30,457 nucleotides of DNA from an uncultured Aquimonas sp. (GCF_937888285.1 NZ_CALART010000031.1:1-30457); one strand, 5' to 3'. Counted from the first letter of the stretch, positions 1-8,703 are shown. Program-made: numbers and translations. Notes: generated from the sequence alone by a model not told the origin.

Positions 1-18
1 TCCTCGATGGCTGTCTAA

Positions 19-177
19 CATTCCATCGGGTCCAAGAACCTGGGGGCAAGACAGGAATTCCAAACCGCCGCGCCTCGGCTAGCAGAGCAACTACTCGCAC
101 AGATGGCCGAAAGTGCCGCGATCGATCAGGGAATCCGCCTGCAGCTTGCCAAGCTCGGGATCGAGCAGCATGACTGA
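19..177 (+). CDS. hsdM: Type I restriction-modification DNA methyltransferase subunit, C-terminal end (partial)
   Basis: The frame ending at the TGA at 175-177 encodes an Ala/Leu/Gln-rich helical tail (..LAEQLLAQMAES.. then ..LQLAKLGIEQHD) of the kind found at HsdM C-termini. The stop overlaps the ATG of the next gene in ATGACTGA (170-177), the usual hsdM-hsdS coupling. HsdM is the N6-adenine methyltransferase of the type I complex and works with HsdS to methylate the recognition site. The same frame has a TAA at 16-18, so the open part starts only at 19. This could mean a frameshift, a damaged hsdM, or a sequence error; the rest lies outside the window. The assignment rests mainly on position and overlap. 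Confidence 0.5.
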   Translation, partial: HSIGSKNLGARQEFQTAAPRLAEQLLAQMAESAAIDQGIRLQLAKLGIEQHD

Positions 178-1495
178 GTCCGCCCAAACGCCTGAGTCTG
201 AGTCCATAGTTTGGCGCACTGCAAGGCTGAGTGAGCTTGGGCGGATCGTGACTGGCAGAACGCCAAAGGCCGCAGCGGACATCTATGGCGATCACGTACC
301 GTTTGTAACCCCAACAGACATGGACGGTCGCCGGTACCTTGACCGCACGGATCGATGGCTCTCTGAGGGTGGGTTTAATGAAGTGAGGCGAGCATCAGTA
401 CCGCCGAATGCGGTGATGGTCTCGTGCATCGGGTCAGACATGGGCAAGGTGGCGGTCGCAACGCAGCTGTGCGTGACGAATCAGCAAATAAACTCGCTTG
501 TCGTTGATACGGAGGACGATTCTCTGTTCGTCTACTACAACCTATCCATGCGGAAGCAGGAGCTACAGGACATTGCGGGCGGCTCAGCCCAGCCAATTCT
601 CAACAAGACTGATTTCGGCCTGCTCACACTAGAACTTCCGCCCCCCCCGATCCAGCGTGCCATTGTCAGAGTCCTGGCGGTACTTGATGACAAGATTGAG
701 ATCAACCGGCGCATGAATCGCACGCTTGAGACGCTGGCGCAGAAGCTCTTCAAGTCCTGGTTTGTCGACTTCGATCCGGTGGTTGCGAAGAGCGAGGGCC
801 GCAAGCCCTTCGGTCTTTCCGATGAGCTTGCAGCGCTATTCCCCTCCGAGTTCGAAGACACCGAGCTGGGGCTGGTCCCTCTGGGGTGGCGACCAGCCCC
901 GCTTGGAGATGCCATCCAGTTGGTTCGAGATCTTGTCGATCCTCAAGCGGCAGGCTTGGAGGAGTTCGACCATTACAGCATCCCGGCATTCGACAGCGGT
1001 CAGCGCCCTGTGCGGGAGATGGGGAGCGCCATCAAGAGCGGCAAGTATCTGGTGCCCGACGACGCCATCCTTCTGTCGAAGCTCAACCCCGAAACGCCAA
1101 GAGTGTGGTGGCCGACACCTGATGCGCACCGACGCGCGATCGCGTCGACCGAGTTCCTCGTATGCCGTGCCAGAACAGGTGTGAGTCGCACATGGCTCTA
1201 CTGGCAGTTGCGGGACGCTGACTTCCTCGACGAGTTCGCGACGCGGGTCACCGGTACATCGAACAGCCATCAGCGCGTGCGGCCCGACGATCTGTTGAGG
1301 TTGGTGCGTTTAGACCCAGGCCAGGCATTACGGCATCGGTTTGCCGAGCTCGTGGAAGCTTCGACAAAACGCATGGTCGTCAACTTGGCACAATCGCAGA
1401 AGCTCGCAGCTCTCCGAGATCTGCTATTACCGAGGTTGTTGTCAGGAGAGCTTCGCGTTCCGGTCGCAGAGAGCGCGATGACGGCGGCTCTGTAG
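170..1495 (+). CDS. hsdS: Type I restriction-modification specificity subunit HsdS
   Basis: HsdS gives the type I complex its DNA target; each half-site is read by one target-recognition domain (TRD). The 441-aa product has the two-TRD layout. TRD1 lies at about residues 15-150 (LSELGRIVTGRTPK start, ..VTNQQINS..). A conserved helical spacer follows at about 155-200, beginning LPPPPIQRAIVRVLAVLDDK and running to the KLFKSWFVDFDPV motif. TRD2 spans about 235-390, and a second conserved helix with DLLLPRLLSGEL closes the protein. I chose the ATG at 170 because it overlaps the upstream stop by 8 bases; the same frame is open back to 113. hsdR follows 93 bases later on the same strand. Base composition is less GC-rich than the backbone further right. 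The fold call is firm; the DNA target cannot be read from sequence alone. Confidence 0.93.
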   Translation: MTESAQTPESESIVWRTARLSELGRIVTGRTPKAAADIYGDHVPFVTPTDMDGRRYLDRTDRWLSEGGFNEVRRASVPPNAVMVSCIGSDMGKVAVATQLCVTNQQINSLVVDTEDDSLFVYYNLSMRKQELQDIAGGSAQPILNKTDFGLLTLELPPPPIQRAIVRVLAVLDDKIEINRRMNRTLETLAQKLFKSWFVDFDPVVAKSEGRKPFGLSDELAALFPSEFEDTELGLVPLGWRPAPLGDAIQLVRDLVDPQAAGLEEFDHYSIPAFDSGQRPVREMGSAIKSGKYLVPDDAILLSKLNPETPRVWWPTPDAHRRAIASTEFLVCRARTGVSRTWLYWQLRDADFLDEFATRVTGTSNSHQRVRPDDLLRLVRLDPGQALRHRFAELVEASTKRMVVNLAQSQKLAALRDLLLPRLLSGELRVPVAESAMTAAL

Positions 1496-1588
1496 CCGGG
1501 GCCCCGCCCTAGACCCCTCTTTCCGCACGCGAACGGTATCCTTCCGGACATGATGACCGAAAGGTAGCCAAAATTGCGGTGGGCCCGG

Positions 1589-4500
1589 ATGTCGAAGGGG
1601 ACGGAAAGCCAGTTCGAACTGACCACCATTGAACGGCTGGAGCGGCTGGGCTATCGGTTCCTGCCCGGGCCGGACCTGACCCGCGCCCCTGATGAGGTCG
1701 TCCTGCGCGACGTGCTGCGGGCCAACCTGCTGCGGCGCTACCCCGATCTGCCCGAGGCGGCGCTGGAGATGGCCATAGGCCAGATCGCGCGGCCCGATGG
1801 GGTCGATACCCTCCGGCGTAACCTCGCCTTGCACAAGCTGCTGCGCGAAGGCTTCCACCTGCGCGTCCGCCTGGATGATGGTCGCGAGCAGGACTGGCAC
1901 CTGTACGCAATCGACTGGGCTGATGTAGGCCGCAACGATTTCCACGTGGTCAACCAGTTGCCGATCGCCGGGCGCAACGATCGGCGGCCGGACATCCTGA
2001 TCTACGTCAACGGGCTGCCGCTGGTCCTGTTCGAGCTGAAGAACCCGTACTCGGACATCCCGAACTACCTGGACGCGCTGAACCAGATCCAGCACTACAT
2101 CGTCGACACGCCGCAGCTGTTCGACTTCAACGCGCTCTGCGTGGTAAGCGATGGCGTCGACACCCTGCACGGCGTCTGGACTGCCAACGAGGAGTGGTAC
2201 GCGCCCTGGAAGTCGATTGATGGCGAGCACGTGGAGGCCGGCACCACGGGCAGCATGAAGGCACTGATCGAAGGCCTGTTTCCGCACGACCGACTGCTGG
2301 CCTACGTGCGCGACTTCATCGTCTTTGAAGTCGCCAACGAGAAGATCGTCAAGAAGGGTGCGAAGTACCACCAGTTTTTCGCCGTGCGCAAGGCAGTGCA
2401 GCGAACCCTCGCCGCGTTCGTGGGCAGCGAGAAGCGCTTGGGCGTGATCTGGCACACCACCGGGTCGGGCAAGTCGCTGTCGATGCTGTTCCTGATCGGC
2501 ATCCTGCGGCGGGAGCCAGCCCTGCGGAACCCCAGCATCGTGGTCGAGGTCGACCGCACCGACCTCGACGACCAGCTGCACGACCAGTTCGTGCTGGGTC
2601 GAGGCTTGGTCGGTGACGTACGCCAGGCCGAATCGGTACAGGACCTGCGAGGTCTGCTGCAGACTGCCGGAGGCGAGGTGATCTTCACCACCATCGCCAA
2701 GTTCCGCCTGGGCGAGGACGAGATCGCCCATCCGGTGCTGTCCGAGCGCGACAACATCATCGTCATCGCGGACGAGGCCCACCGCTCGCAGTACGGCTTT
2801 GCCGATGGATTCGCGCGCTATCTCTACGAGGCGCTGCCCAACGCCAGGCGCCTGGGCTTCACCGGCACGCCGGTCAGCTTCTCCGGCGCCGACACGGTGG
2901 AGGTGTTCGGCGACGTGATCCACGTCTACGACATCCGCCAGTCGCAGGAGGACCGCGCCACCGTCCCGATCTACTACGAGCCGCGACAGATCAAGCTCGG
3001 TCTCTCGCCGGCGGATGTGGATGCCGCGCTGGCCGAGATCGTTGAGGAACGCGAGATCGAGTCGACCGACCTTGGGCGTCGCAAGAGTCGCTGGGCGGCA
3101 CTGGCGGCTGCCGCCGGCGCCAAGGAACGCATCGACACCCTGGCGAAGGATCTACTGACCCACTTCGCCCAGCGCTGCAGCACGCTGAAGGGCAAGGCGA
3201 TGGTGGTCTGCATGACGCGCGAGAACTGCGTGCGCCTCTACGACGCCCTGACCGCCATCGAAGGCTGCCCCGAGGTCAAGGTGGTGATGACCGGGAACCT
3301 GGGCAAGGACCCGCCCGCCTGGAGTGCGGCGGGCCACATCACGACGAAGAAGAAGCGCGACGCGATCAAGAAGCGAATGACGAACCCGGACGACCTGCTC
3401 TCCATCGTCATCGTGTGCGACATGTGGCTCACCGGCACCGACATTCCCTGCCTGCACACGCTGTACATCGACAAGCCGATGCGCGGGCACAACATGATCC
3501 AGGCCATCTCGCGGGTGAACCGGGTCTTCAGCGACAAGCCGCACGGCCTGATCGTCGACTACATCGGGGTGGGCGACGAGCTGCGCGAAGCGACCAGCCG
3601 CTACTCGCAGGGAGGCGGGCGCGGTGAGCCGGCACCCGACATCGAGACCACCGCCGTGCCGCTGTTCTTTGCCGCGTTGGAGCAGGTACGCGCGGCGCTA
3701 CCGGAAGGGCGCGACTATGGCGCCTGGCGCCAGCTGAGCAACATCGACCTGGAGGATCTCTACGCCCTGGCCTTCGGCTGGCTGACCGAGGAGGAGACGC
3801 GCAAGGAGGCCTTCCTCGACGCCGAGCTGAAGCTGACCACGGCCTTCCTGCTGGTGCGCCATCTCGACGCCTGCCGTGGCTGTGCCGACGAGGTGATCTT
3901 CTGCCAGCGCGTGCGCAAGCAGCTGCAGAAGGCCGCGCCGACCAAGTGGAAGCACAAGGACCTCGACGCCGCCGTGCGCGATCTGGTCGACGACAACGTC
4001 GAGAGTCAGGGAGTGGTCGACATCTTCCAGGCTGCCGGCATCCCCAAGGCCGACATCTCGATCCTCGACGACGCCTTCCTGCAGACCTTCAAGGATCGCC
4101 CTCACGAGAACCTGCGACTGAAGCTGCTGGAGCAGCTGGTGCGCGACGAGCTGACGCGCATGAAGCAGCGTCAGGGCGCGACCGTGAAGTCCTTCCAGGA
4201 GATGCTCGAAGCCACCCTGCGCAAGTACCACAACCGCCTGATCGACGCTGCGGCCGTGGTGAAGGCCATGGTCGAGATGCGCCAGCAGTGGGAAGCCAGC
4301 CATGCACGCGCCGAGCAGCTCGGCCTTACCGACGAAGAGCTCACCTTCTACGACGCCGTGACCCAGCAAGGCGCGTTGGTCTACGACGAGGCACTCCTGC
4401 GCGACCTGATCCACGACGTGGTGCAGGCCATCCGCCGGAACCTCAAGGTCGACTGGACCGAGCCCCACCGCGACGCCGTCTACGCCGAGATCCGCGCCTC

Positions 4501-4615
4501 AGTGAAGCGCGTTCTGCGGCAGCGAGGCGTCCGCGCCGAGGACCTGGAGCCGCTCTGCGAGCGGCTGATCGAGCAGGCAAGAGTGGTGTTTGCGGATTGG
4601 CCGGTGGCGGCTTGA
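1589..4615 (+). CDS. hsdR: Type I restriction endonuclease subunit HsdR
   Basis: This is the motor and nuclease subunit of the type I system, which translocates DNA and cuts unmodified DNA. The 1008-aa product is of normal HsdR length. The N-terminal nuclease domain has the PD-(D/E)xK-type residues in RRPDILIYV and LFELKNP (about 134-150). SF2 helicase motifs follow: Walker A TTGSGKS (about 290), DEAH box IADEAHRSQ (about 394), TGTP (about 424) and motif VI QAISRVNR (about 637). A long helical C-terminal region that would bind HsdM/HsdS completes it. I chose the ATG at 1589 (MSKGTESQFE); a TTG at 1574 in frame is an alternative. It is probably co-transcribed with hsdM-hsdS. All key motifs are intact, so the subunit looks functional. 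Confidence 0.95.
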   Translation: MSKGTESQFELTTIERLERLGYRFLPGPDLTRAPDEVVLRDVLRANLLRRYPDLPEAALEMAIGQIARPDGVDTLRRNLALHKLLREGFHLRVRLDDGREQDWHLYAIDWADVGRNDFHVVNQLPIAGRNDRRPDILIYVNGLPLVLFELKNPYSDIPNYLDALNQIQHYIVDTPQLFDFNALCVVSDGVDTLHGVWTANEEWYAPWKSIDGEHVEAGTTGSMKALIEGLFPHDRLLAYVRDFIVFEVANEKIVKKGAKYHQFFAVRKAVQRTLAAFVGSEKRLGVIWHTTGSGKSLSMLFLIGILRREPALRNPSIVVEVDRTDLDDQLHDQFVLGRGLVGDVRQAESVQDLRGLLQTAGGEVIFTTIAKFRLGEDEIAHPVLSERDNIIVIADEAHRSQYGFADGFARYLYEALPNARRLGFTGTPVSFSGADTVEVFGDVIHVYDIRQSQEDRATVPIYYEPRQIKLGLSPADVDAALAEIVEEREIESTDLGRRKSRWAALAAAAGAKERIDTLAKDLLTHFAQRCSTLKGKAMVVCMTRENCVRLYDALTAIEGCPEVKVVMTGNLGKDPPAWSAAGHITTKKKRDAIKKRMTNPDDLLSIVIVCDMWLTGTDIPCLHTLYIDKPMRGHNMIQAISRVNRVFSDKPHGLIVDYIGVGDELREATSRYSQGGGRGEPAPDIETTAVPLFFAALEQVRAALPEGRDYGAWRQLSNIDLEDLYALAFGWLTEEETRKEAFLDAELKLTTAFLLVRHLDACRGCADEVIFCQRVRKQLQKAAPTKWKHKDLDAAVRDLVDDNVESQGVVDIFQAAGIPKADISILDDAFLQTFKDRPHENLRLKLLEQLVRDELTRMKQRQGATVKSFQEMLEATLRKYHNRLIDAAAVVKAMVEMRQQWEASHARAEQLGLTDEELTFYDAVTQQGALVYDEALLRDLIHDVVQAIRRNLKVDWTEPHRDAVYAEIRASVKRVLRQRGVRAEDLEPLCERLIEQARVVFADWPVAA

Positions 4616-4621
4616 GCTTTG

Positions 4622-4656
4622 CCTTTCGATGCGGATGCCGGCACGCCTCTCGAAGG
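4622..4656. terminator. Possible bidirectional terminator between hsdR and the S8 protease gene
   Basis: The two convergent stop codons are only 45 bases apart. The gap contains CCTTTCGA and TCGAAGG arms (4622-4629 and 4650-4656, one bulged T) enclosing the perfect palindrome TGCCGGCA. There is no T-run on either strand, so an intrinsic terminator is only a possibility. Confidence 0.3.
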
Positions 4657-4660
4657 AAGA

Positions 4661-7195
4661 TCAGCTGGGCGCCACTTCGATGGGAACCGCGACCGGTATC
4701 CCGATCTGCGTCGCAATCGGTGTGTATAGGTCGACGTCCAGAGTTTCGGCAACCTCCAACGAGACGATCAGCACGTAGCGCACCGAGCGTGTTGGCTGGC
4801 CGGCACCCTTCCAGTCCTTCCACCATCCACCGACCGGATACACGGCAACGTGAGATTTCGCAGCCAGCTGCGCCGCGGTTCCCATCCAAACGTCCGAGTG
4901 CACGGAGCCCCGGGATTGCAGCTTCGCTCCCAGGAACCAGCCTGTGGCATCCTCGTTTCTGAATGTCTCTCTCGGGCCATCGTGCTCACCGTCTTCGGCG
5001 GTGGCTTCTCGCTCCAACATGTTGATTCGCTTGCTGAACTCCTCCGCTGATTCGGTCGCTCCCTTCACCGCGAACCGCAGCCCATGGGACTGGTAGCGGA
5101 ACTTGCTCTGCCAGCCTCTCTGACTCGGGTTCGGATCAACGAAGTACGAGAGTGTGACGCGTAGCTCGACCGGTGCCTCACCCAGCGCCTGCAGCTCTGC
5201 GATTGGCCACGGCAACGCATGGAGGTTTACTGCATTGAGTTTGGTCTGAGACGCTTCAACCCGATAGGGCTGGATCGCCTCCTGCAGCACCAAGGTCGGT
5301 CTGGTACTGGAAGAGCCAAGTGCGTAGTCAAGAGTGACTGCACCGTGCCCGTACCGCTTCAGAAGATTGAGCTTGTGCTGCCGAAGCGGAACAAGCGGCA
5401 ACGGAGCCCGCATGGCACGCGTGTAGCGAGCGCCATGCACCACCAAGGCGCGAATCGTCTCGGGCCAATAGTCTGGATACCGTGCTGCGATCTGGGCACA
5501 AAGCCTCGCCACCTCAGCGGCGGCTGCACTCGTGTCGCCTGTTTCTGTGAGTAGGGCGGTGGCCATATCGCTGGATGTCGTCAGCATCCGAAGACTCTCG
5601 GGTCCGACGATGACTTGGGTTCCCGCATCGAGGCAACCGTTCCCACCCTCAGCGACCACATCCGGCTTGAAGGGCCAGTTGCTCCGGCTCCACATCACGG
5701 TGGTGGATGACGACGGCGACAAGCCGCCGGTGGGAGCAATCGCGGTGAAAGAGGAATAGCGATTCTCGTCGAAGGTGTCGAGGACCGTGCACGCGCCGAC
5801 AGTGAGCGCGTTCCATGCCTGTGCCGGTGACTCGATGGGGGTGAGGTCATTGATGGCGGGGTAGTCTTTCCATACCGGCCATGGGACGTTACCTGCCGAC
5901 AGCACGAACAGGCGAGGGCACGTTTGCGCAATTTCGGCACCTTCATCTGCGATGTCCGGAGCCCCGAATGCCAACCGATCTATCGTCGCCGACCATTCGG
6001 AAGGCGAACCGGTGGTCGCGCCGACTGCGGTGGTCATCATGGAAAAGATTCGGCGGCGACCCGGATGCGACTCTTCGACACGGGTTGCCGCCTGCGCCGT
6101 AATCCAGCCGTAGAGGTGAGGCGGATTTTCGCCCTGCGGAGGAAGAATCTTCACCGATTCAAGGCGGTGGGGCACTTGCATGGCGCCGGCTGAATCCAGC
6201 GGGTGGACCAGGTTCCCGTACAGAACGAGCCCGGCCATCTGCGTGCCGTGACCATGGTGATCCGTTCGACGCCAAGAGTCGTGAAGCGCATGCATGTCGG
6301 CATCCGCCAAACTTCGCCTGATCAGAGGGTGGCCGTTGTTGACCCCCGTATCCATCAGCGTGACGTATGTGGCCGCATCACCTTCGTCCGCATGCGCCGT
6401 CCGATGTTCCAGGTTACGAACCCAGTCTGATTGATCTGCGGGCGTGAGGTCTGAGAGGAAGAAGTCGGCGGTGGGTGCAACGCTTCTGATCTCTGCCACG
6501 GCATCGAGCAACTCGATCGCTTGCTCCAGGGCTGCGCGGGTCGCATATGCGGCGACCACTACACGCCCAGGAAAGGTCACGAAGCCAGGCTCGATCTCAA
6601 TGCCCAGGCCCTCCGCCAGTTCCGCGAGACTGTCCCGCGTGCTCCGTGGCCCCTCCGGCAGTTCGCGCAGCCACAACTGAAACCACTGGGCTTGATCGGT
6701 GTTGGGCGCCGGAGAAACGTCAGTCCAGAGCTCGCCAAACGCAGCCCGCCGAACATTCTCGATGACGTTCACGAGCGCTGCGTTTCTGGGCTTGCCGGAC
6801 TTCGTGTCGTCTTCGAGGTACTCGGTAACCCGCTTGACGAATGCGCTCAATCGTCCGTCCGGCACAAAGATAACGACAAGATCGGAAGTCGCGCCCTCCG
6901 AGACATTGAGAACCTCGACTCCGTCCCGGTGCCACTCCAACGACTTGTAGTCGAGAAGGCCCTTCGGAGAAATCTCCAGCACGATGGACATGCCCTGACG
7001 CGGCATCCCCAGCTCCTCGCGCTGCTGTGATAATTCTCGCTCTCGCCCCGCCAACGCGGCGAACTGCGCCAACAGTCGCTGGCCGTGGGTCGCGCGATCT
7101 CTCGGCGGTACTGGCTGCTTTATGACTTGCAGCGTCGACTTGAAGGGCCGTGCTTCAGTCGAGCCCACAACCCTTAGATGATCTAGATCCGGCAT
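4661..7195 (-). CDS. S8 family (subtilisin-like) serine protease, probable anti-phage effector (IteS-like)
   Basis: An 844-aa cytoplasmic-looking protein with no signal peptide. A helical and alpha/beta N-terminal region (about 1-265) precedes the subtilase domain. Catalytic-triad candidates are Asp282 in VTLMDTGVN, His316 in DHHGHGTQMAG and Ser556 in GDTSAAAAEV; the oxyanion-hole Asn is in FVLSAGN (436). The Ser motif lacks the usual GTSxAxP proline, so the nucleophile call is less firm than Asp and His. A beta-rich C-terminal region (about 590-844) follows. It lies 29 bases downstream of a AAA+ ATPase gene on the same strand. I recall this pair being named as an anti-phage ATPase/peptidase system (IteA/IteS), from memory and unverified. 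The start is ATG 7195 (MPDLDHLR) or GTG 7201; neither has a clear ribosome-binding site, suggesting coupling to the upstream gene. The substrate is unknown. Confidence 0.85.
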   Translation of the reverse strand: MPDLDHLRVVGSTEARPFKSTLQVIKQPVPPRDRATHGQRLLAQFAALAGRERELSQQREELGMPRQGMSIVLEISPKGLLDYKSLEWHRDGVEVLNVSEGATSDLVVIFVPDGRLSAFVKRVTEYLEDDTKSGKPRNAALVNVIENVRRAAFGELWTDVSPAPNTDQAQWFQLWLRELPEGPRSTRDSLAELAEGLGIEIEPGFVTFPGRVVVAAYATRAALEQAIELLDAVAEIRSVAPTADFFLSDLTPADQSDWVRNLEHRTAHADEGDAATYVTLMDTGVNNGHPLIRRSLADADMHALHDSWRRTDHHGHGTQMAGLVLYGNLVHPLDSAGAMQVPHRLESVKILPPQGENPPHLYGWITAQAATRVEESHPGRRRIFSMMTTAVGATTGSPSEWSATIDRLAFGAPDIADEGAEIAQTCPRLFVLSAGNVPWPVWKDYPAINDLTPIESPAQAWNALTVGACTVLDTFDENRYSSFTAIAPTGGLSPSSSTTVMWSRSNWPFKPDVVAEGGNGCLDAGTQVIVGPESLRMLTTSSDMATALLTETGDTSAAAAEVARLCAQIAARYPDYWPETIRALVVHGARYTRAMRAPLPLVPLRQHKLNLLKRYGHGAVTLDYALGSSSTRPTLVLQEAIQPYRVEASQTKLNAVNLHALPWPIAELQALGEAPVELRVTLSYFVDPNPSQRGWQSKFRYQSHGLRFAVKGATESAEEFSKRINMLEREATAEDGEHDGPRETFRNEDATGWFLGAKLQSRGSVHSDVWMGTAAQLAAKSHVAVYPVGGWWKDWKGAGQPTRSVRYVLIVSLEVAETLDVDLYTPIATQIGIPVAVPIEVAPS

Positions 7196-7224
7196 CGCCA
7201 CGAACCGAGCATTTCAACTCGCCC

Positions 7225-8217
7225 CTAGCCAACTTTCATGGCGACGAGGCTAGCAGATCGCTCGCGCAGGTGTTGCAGCACGCTCTCTTCCGTCACGTAA
7301 TCTTGGTGCTCAAGCACAGCGTCCTTCATGGCGTCCTGGCAAGCACGGACGATGTCCGAGTGCGACAGTCCTCTCGCCGCAGAGACCAAGCGACTGAGAT
7401 CTAGGAGCGGAGGCGCAAGCATCGCGAGGCTATTGCTGAGCAGCTGCGCGATCTCTTCATCGTCCGGTGTCCGGTAGCGAATCACGTCGTCGAACCGCCG
7501 GAACAAAGCGCTGTCCAATGAGTCGCCATGATTGGTCGCGGCGATGATCAGACTGTCGGACGAGTCCTGCTCGATGAGCTGAAGGAACATGTTCAAGGTT
7601 CGACGCATTTCCGCTACGTCGTTCTGCGTGCCTCGCTGCAAGCCCAGCGAATCGAACTCGTCGAACAGGTAGACGCCACGAGTGGACTTCAGCGACTCAA
7701 AAACCAGCCTGAGCTTCGACGCACTTTCACCCATGAACTTGGTGATGAGGCTGTCGAACCGCGCGATGAACAGAGGAAGCCTCAACTCTGTTGCCAGGAC
7801 GCTCGCCGTCAGCGTCTTGCCTGTACCAGGAGGCCCTATCAACAGAAGCTTTCGTCGGGGAGAGAGGCCGTGGCCGAGCAGGCGCTCGTGCTGTCGTTGT
7901 TCGTTGAGAACGCGTTCGAGCTTCAGTCGCACTTCTGCAGAGACCACCATCTCGGCCAAGTGGTGCCGGGGGTACTGAACGGTCAGGAGCTCGGCAAGAT
8001 CGCCTTTCGGCTGAGCCAATGGCACAGGACGCGCGCCGGTCTTCGCGAACTGCCTCTCTTTCGCGGCATCGATAAGCGCCCGCAGTTCAGCAGCCAACCT
8101 GGTGTGGCCGCGCTGCGCCTCATCGGCCGCCATCTGAAGCGCCACGGAATAGAACTGTGCGTCTTCCGACCCTGCGTAGGCCCGAAGAAGCGCTTTGAGC
8201 TGATCTGAACGCGCCAT
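7225..8217 (-). CDS. AAA+ ATPase, probable anti-phage ATPase partner of the S8 protease (IteA-like)
   Basis: A 330-aa AAA+ protein of the FtsH/spastin-like class. Its motifs are all present: Walker A GPPGTGKT (128-135), Walker B YLFDEFD (183-189), sensor 1 AATN (226-229) and an arginine-finger-like RRFD (240-243). An N-terminal helical stretch (1-95) could bind a partner or substrate, and a small helical lid domain forms the C-terminus. The start at 8217 is set by a strong AGGAGG six bases upstream; the frame stays open further upstream but has no such site. It is the first gene of a two-gene operon with the S8 protease. By analogy with other ATPase/protease pairs it may unfold or deliver substrates, or gate the protease on infection; that is inference. 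Confidence 0.88.
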   Translation of the reverse strand: MARSDQLKALLRAYAGSEDAQFYSVALQMAADEAQRGHTRLAAELRALIDAAKERQFAKTGARPVPLAQPKGDLAELLTVQYPRHHLAEMVVSAEVRLKLERVLNEQRQHERLLGHGLSPRRKLLLIGPPGTGKTLTASVLATELRLPLFIARFDSLITKFMGESASKLRLVFESLKSTRGVYLFDEFDSLGLQRGTQNDVAEMRRTLNMFLQLIEQDSSDSLIIAATNHGDSLDSALFRRFDDVIRYRTPDDEEIAQLLSNSLAMLAPPLLDLSRLVSAARGLSHSDIVRACQDAMKDAVLEHQDYVTEESVLQHLRERSASLVAMKVG

Positions 8218-8220
8218 CAG

Positions 8221-8231
8221 AGGCCTCCTGG
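8221..8231 (-). promoter_or_regulatory. Strong ribosome-binding site of the AAA+ ATPase gene
   Basis: On the minus strand AGGAGG lies six bases before the ATG at 8217. It is the best Shine-Dalgarno match of the island genes and decides the start of the ATPase over the longer open frame. Confidence 0.75.
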
Positions 8232-8283
8232 GGCAAATAGTACGGAAAGCTGACCGAAGCTCACACCGGATGGTGCGAATATA

Positions 8284-8308
8284 GCACTGCATGTGCAACT
8301 ATTACACA
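8284..8308. promoter_or_regulatory. Candidate operator in the divergent ATPase / HTH-regulator promoter region
   Basis: Two overlapping inverted repeats lie between the divergent genes. One is TGTGCAA-CTA-TTACACA (8292-8308, six of seven pairs), ending directly before the regulator ATG at 8309. The other is GCAC-TGCAT-GTGC (8284-8296). An AT-rich stretch GAATATAG lies just to the left, and on the minus strand it reads TATATT, a plausible -10. The position suits autorepression and control of the ATPase/protease operon by the HTH protein, but binding is inferred. Confidence 0.45.
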
Positions 8309-8632
8309 ATGACGACCCCCTTCCCCACCTCTCAGGGTGAGCTTCTGGCAGCAGCGCGTGGCGCAGCGACGCAAGCGGAATTTGCCAAGCAACTGGGCGT
8401 CGATCGCACCTGCTTGTCGCGATACGAGCGAGAACAGCTTGGCGCGCCAACTGCGGTCTTGAACTACTGTCTGAAAGTCGTCGCCGATCGTCTTTCCGAC
8501 ATCGAGGGCGCTTCGATGATCGACCAGGCGCTTGCGCACGTCCGACGAGCCGCAATTGCGTTGGAGCACGCCAGCATGAACGGCGCGCAGACCACGTCGC
8601 GATCCCGCACCCGCCGTCAGTCTCGTGCATGA
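8309..8632 (+). CDS. Small helix-turn-helix (XRE-like) transcriptional regulator
   Basis: A 107-aa protein. An N-terminal Cro/C1-type HTH is readable as QAEFAKQLGVDRTCLSRYER (about residues 21-40), followed by a helical segment and a basic, Ser/Arg-rich tail. It is divergent from the AAA+ ATPase gene, with a palindrome immediately upstream of the ATG at 8309. An in-frame ATG at 8291 would add six residues but would place the palindrome inside the coding region. Small HTH regulators next to defence operons commonly repress them; that this one does so is inference. No clear Shine-Dalgarno sequence is seen, so translation may start near the 5' end of the transcript. Confidence 0.75.
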   Translation: MTTPFPTSQGELLAAARGAATQAEFAKQLGVDRTCLSRYEREQLGAPTAVLNYCLKVVADRLSDIEGASMIDQALAHVRRAAIALEHASMNGAQTTSRSRTRRQSRA

Positions 8633-8666
8633 GACCCTCCTCGTCGTACGGGCAAGAAGCCAAGCC

Positions 8667-8689
8667 GCCGTCGCAGGGATCGCGACGGC
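8667..8689. terminator. Hairpin after the HTH regulator gene
   Basis: GCCGTCGC (8667-8674) and GCGACGGC (8682-8689) form a perfect 8-bp stem with a 7-base loop, 34 bases past the regulator stop and between convergent genes. No T-run follows, so it may act as a transcript-end structure rather than a classical terminator. Confidence 0.4.
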
Positions 8690-8703
8690 AGCAGCGAAGG
8701 CGC

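Noticed and set aside
1442..2923. Long minus-strand open frame (493 codons) across hsdS and hsdR
   Set aside because: It is antisense to hsdR, whose motifs are intact; it reads as a Val/Gln/Asp-rich composition artefact with no domain.
3698..4468. Minus-strand open frame of 256 codons inside hsdR
   Set aside because: Antisense shadow with biased Leu/Val/Gly/His composition and no recognisable motif.
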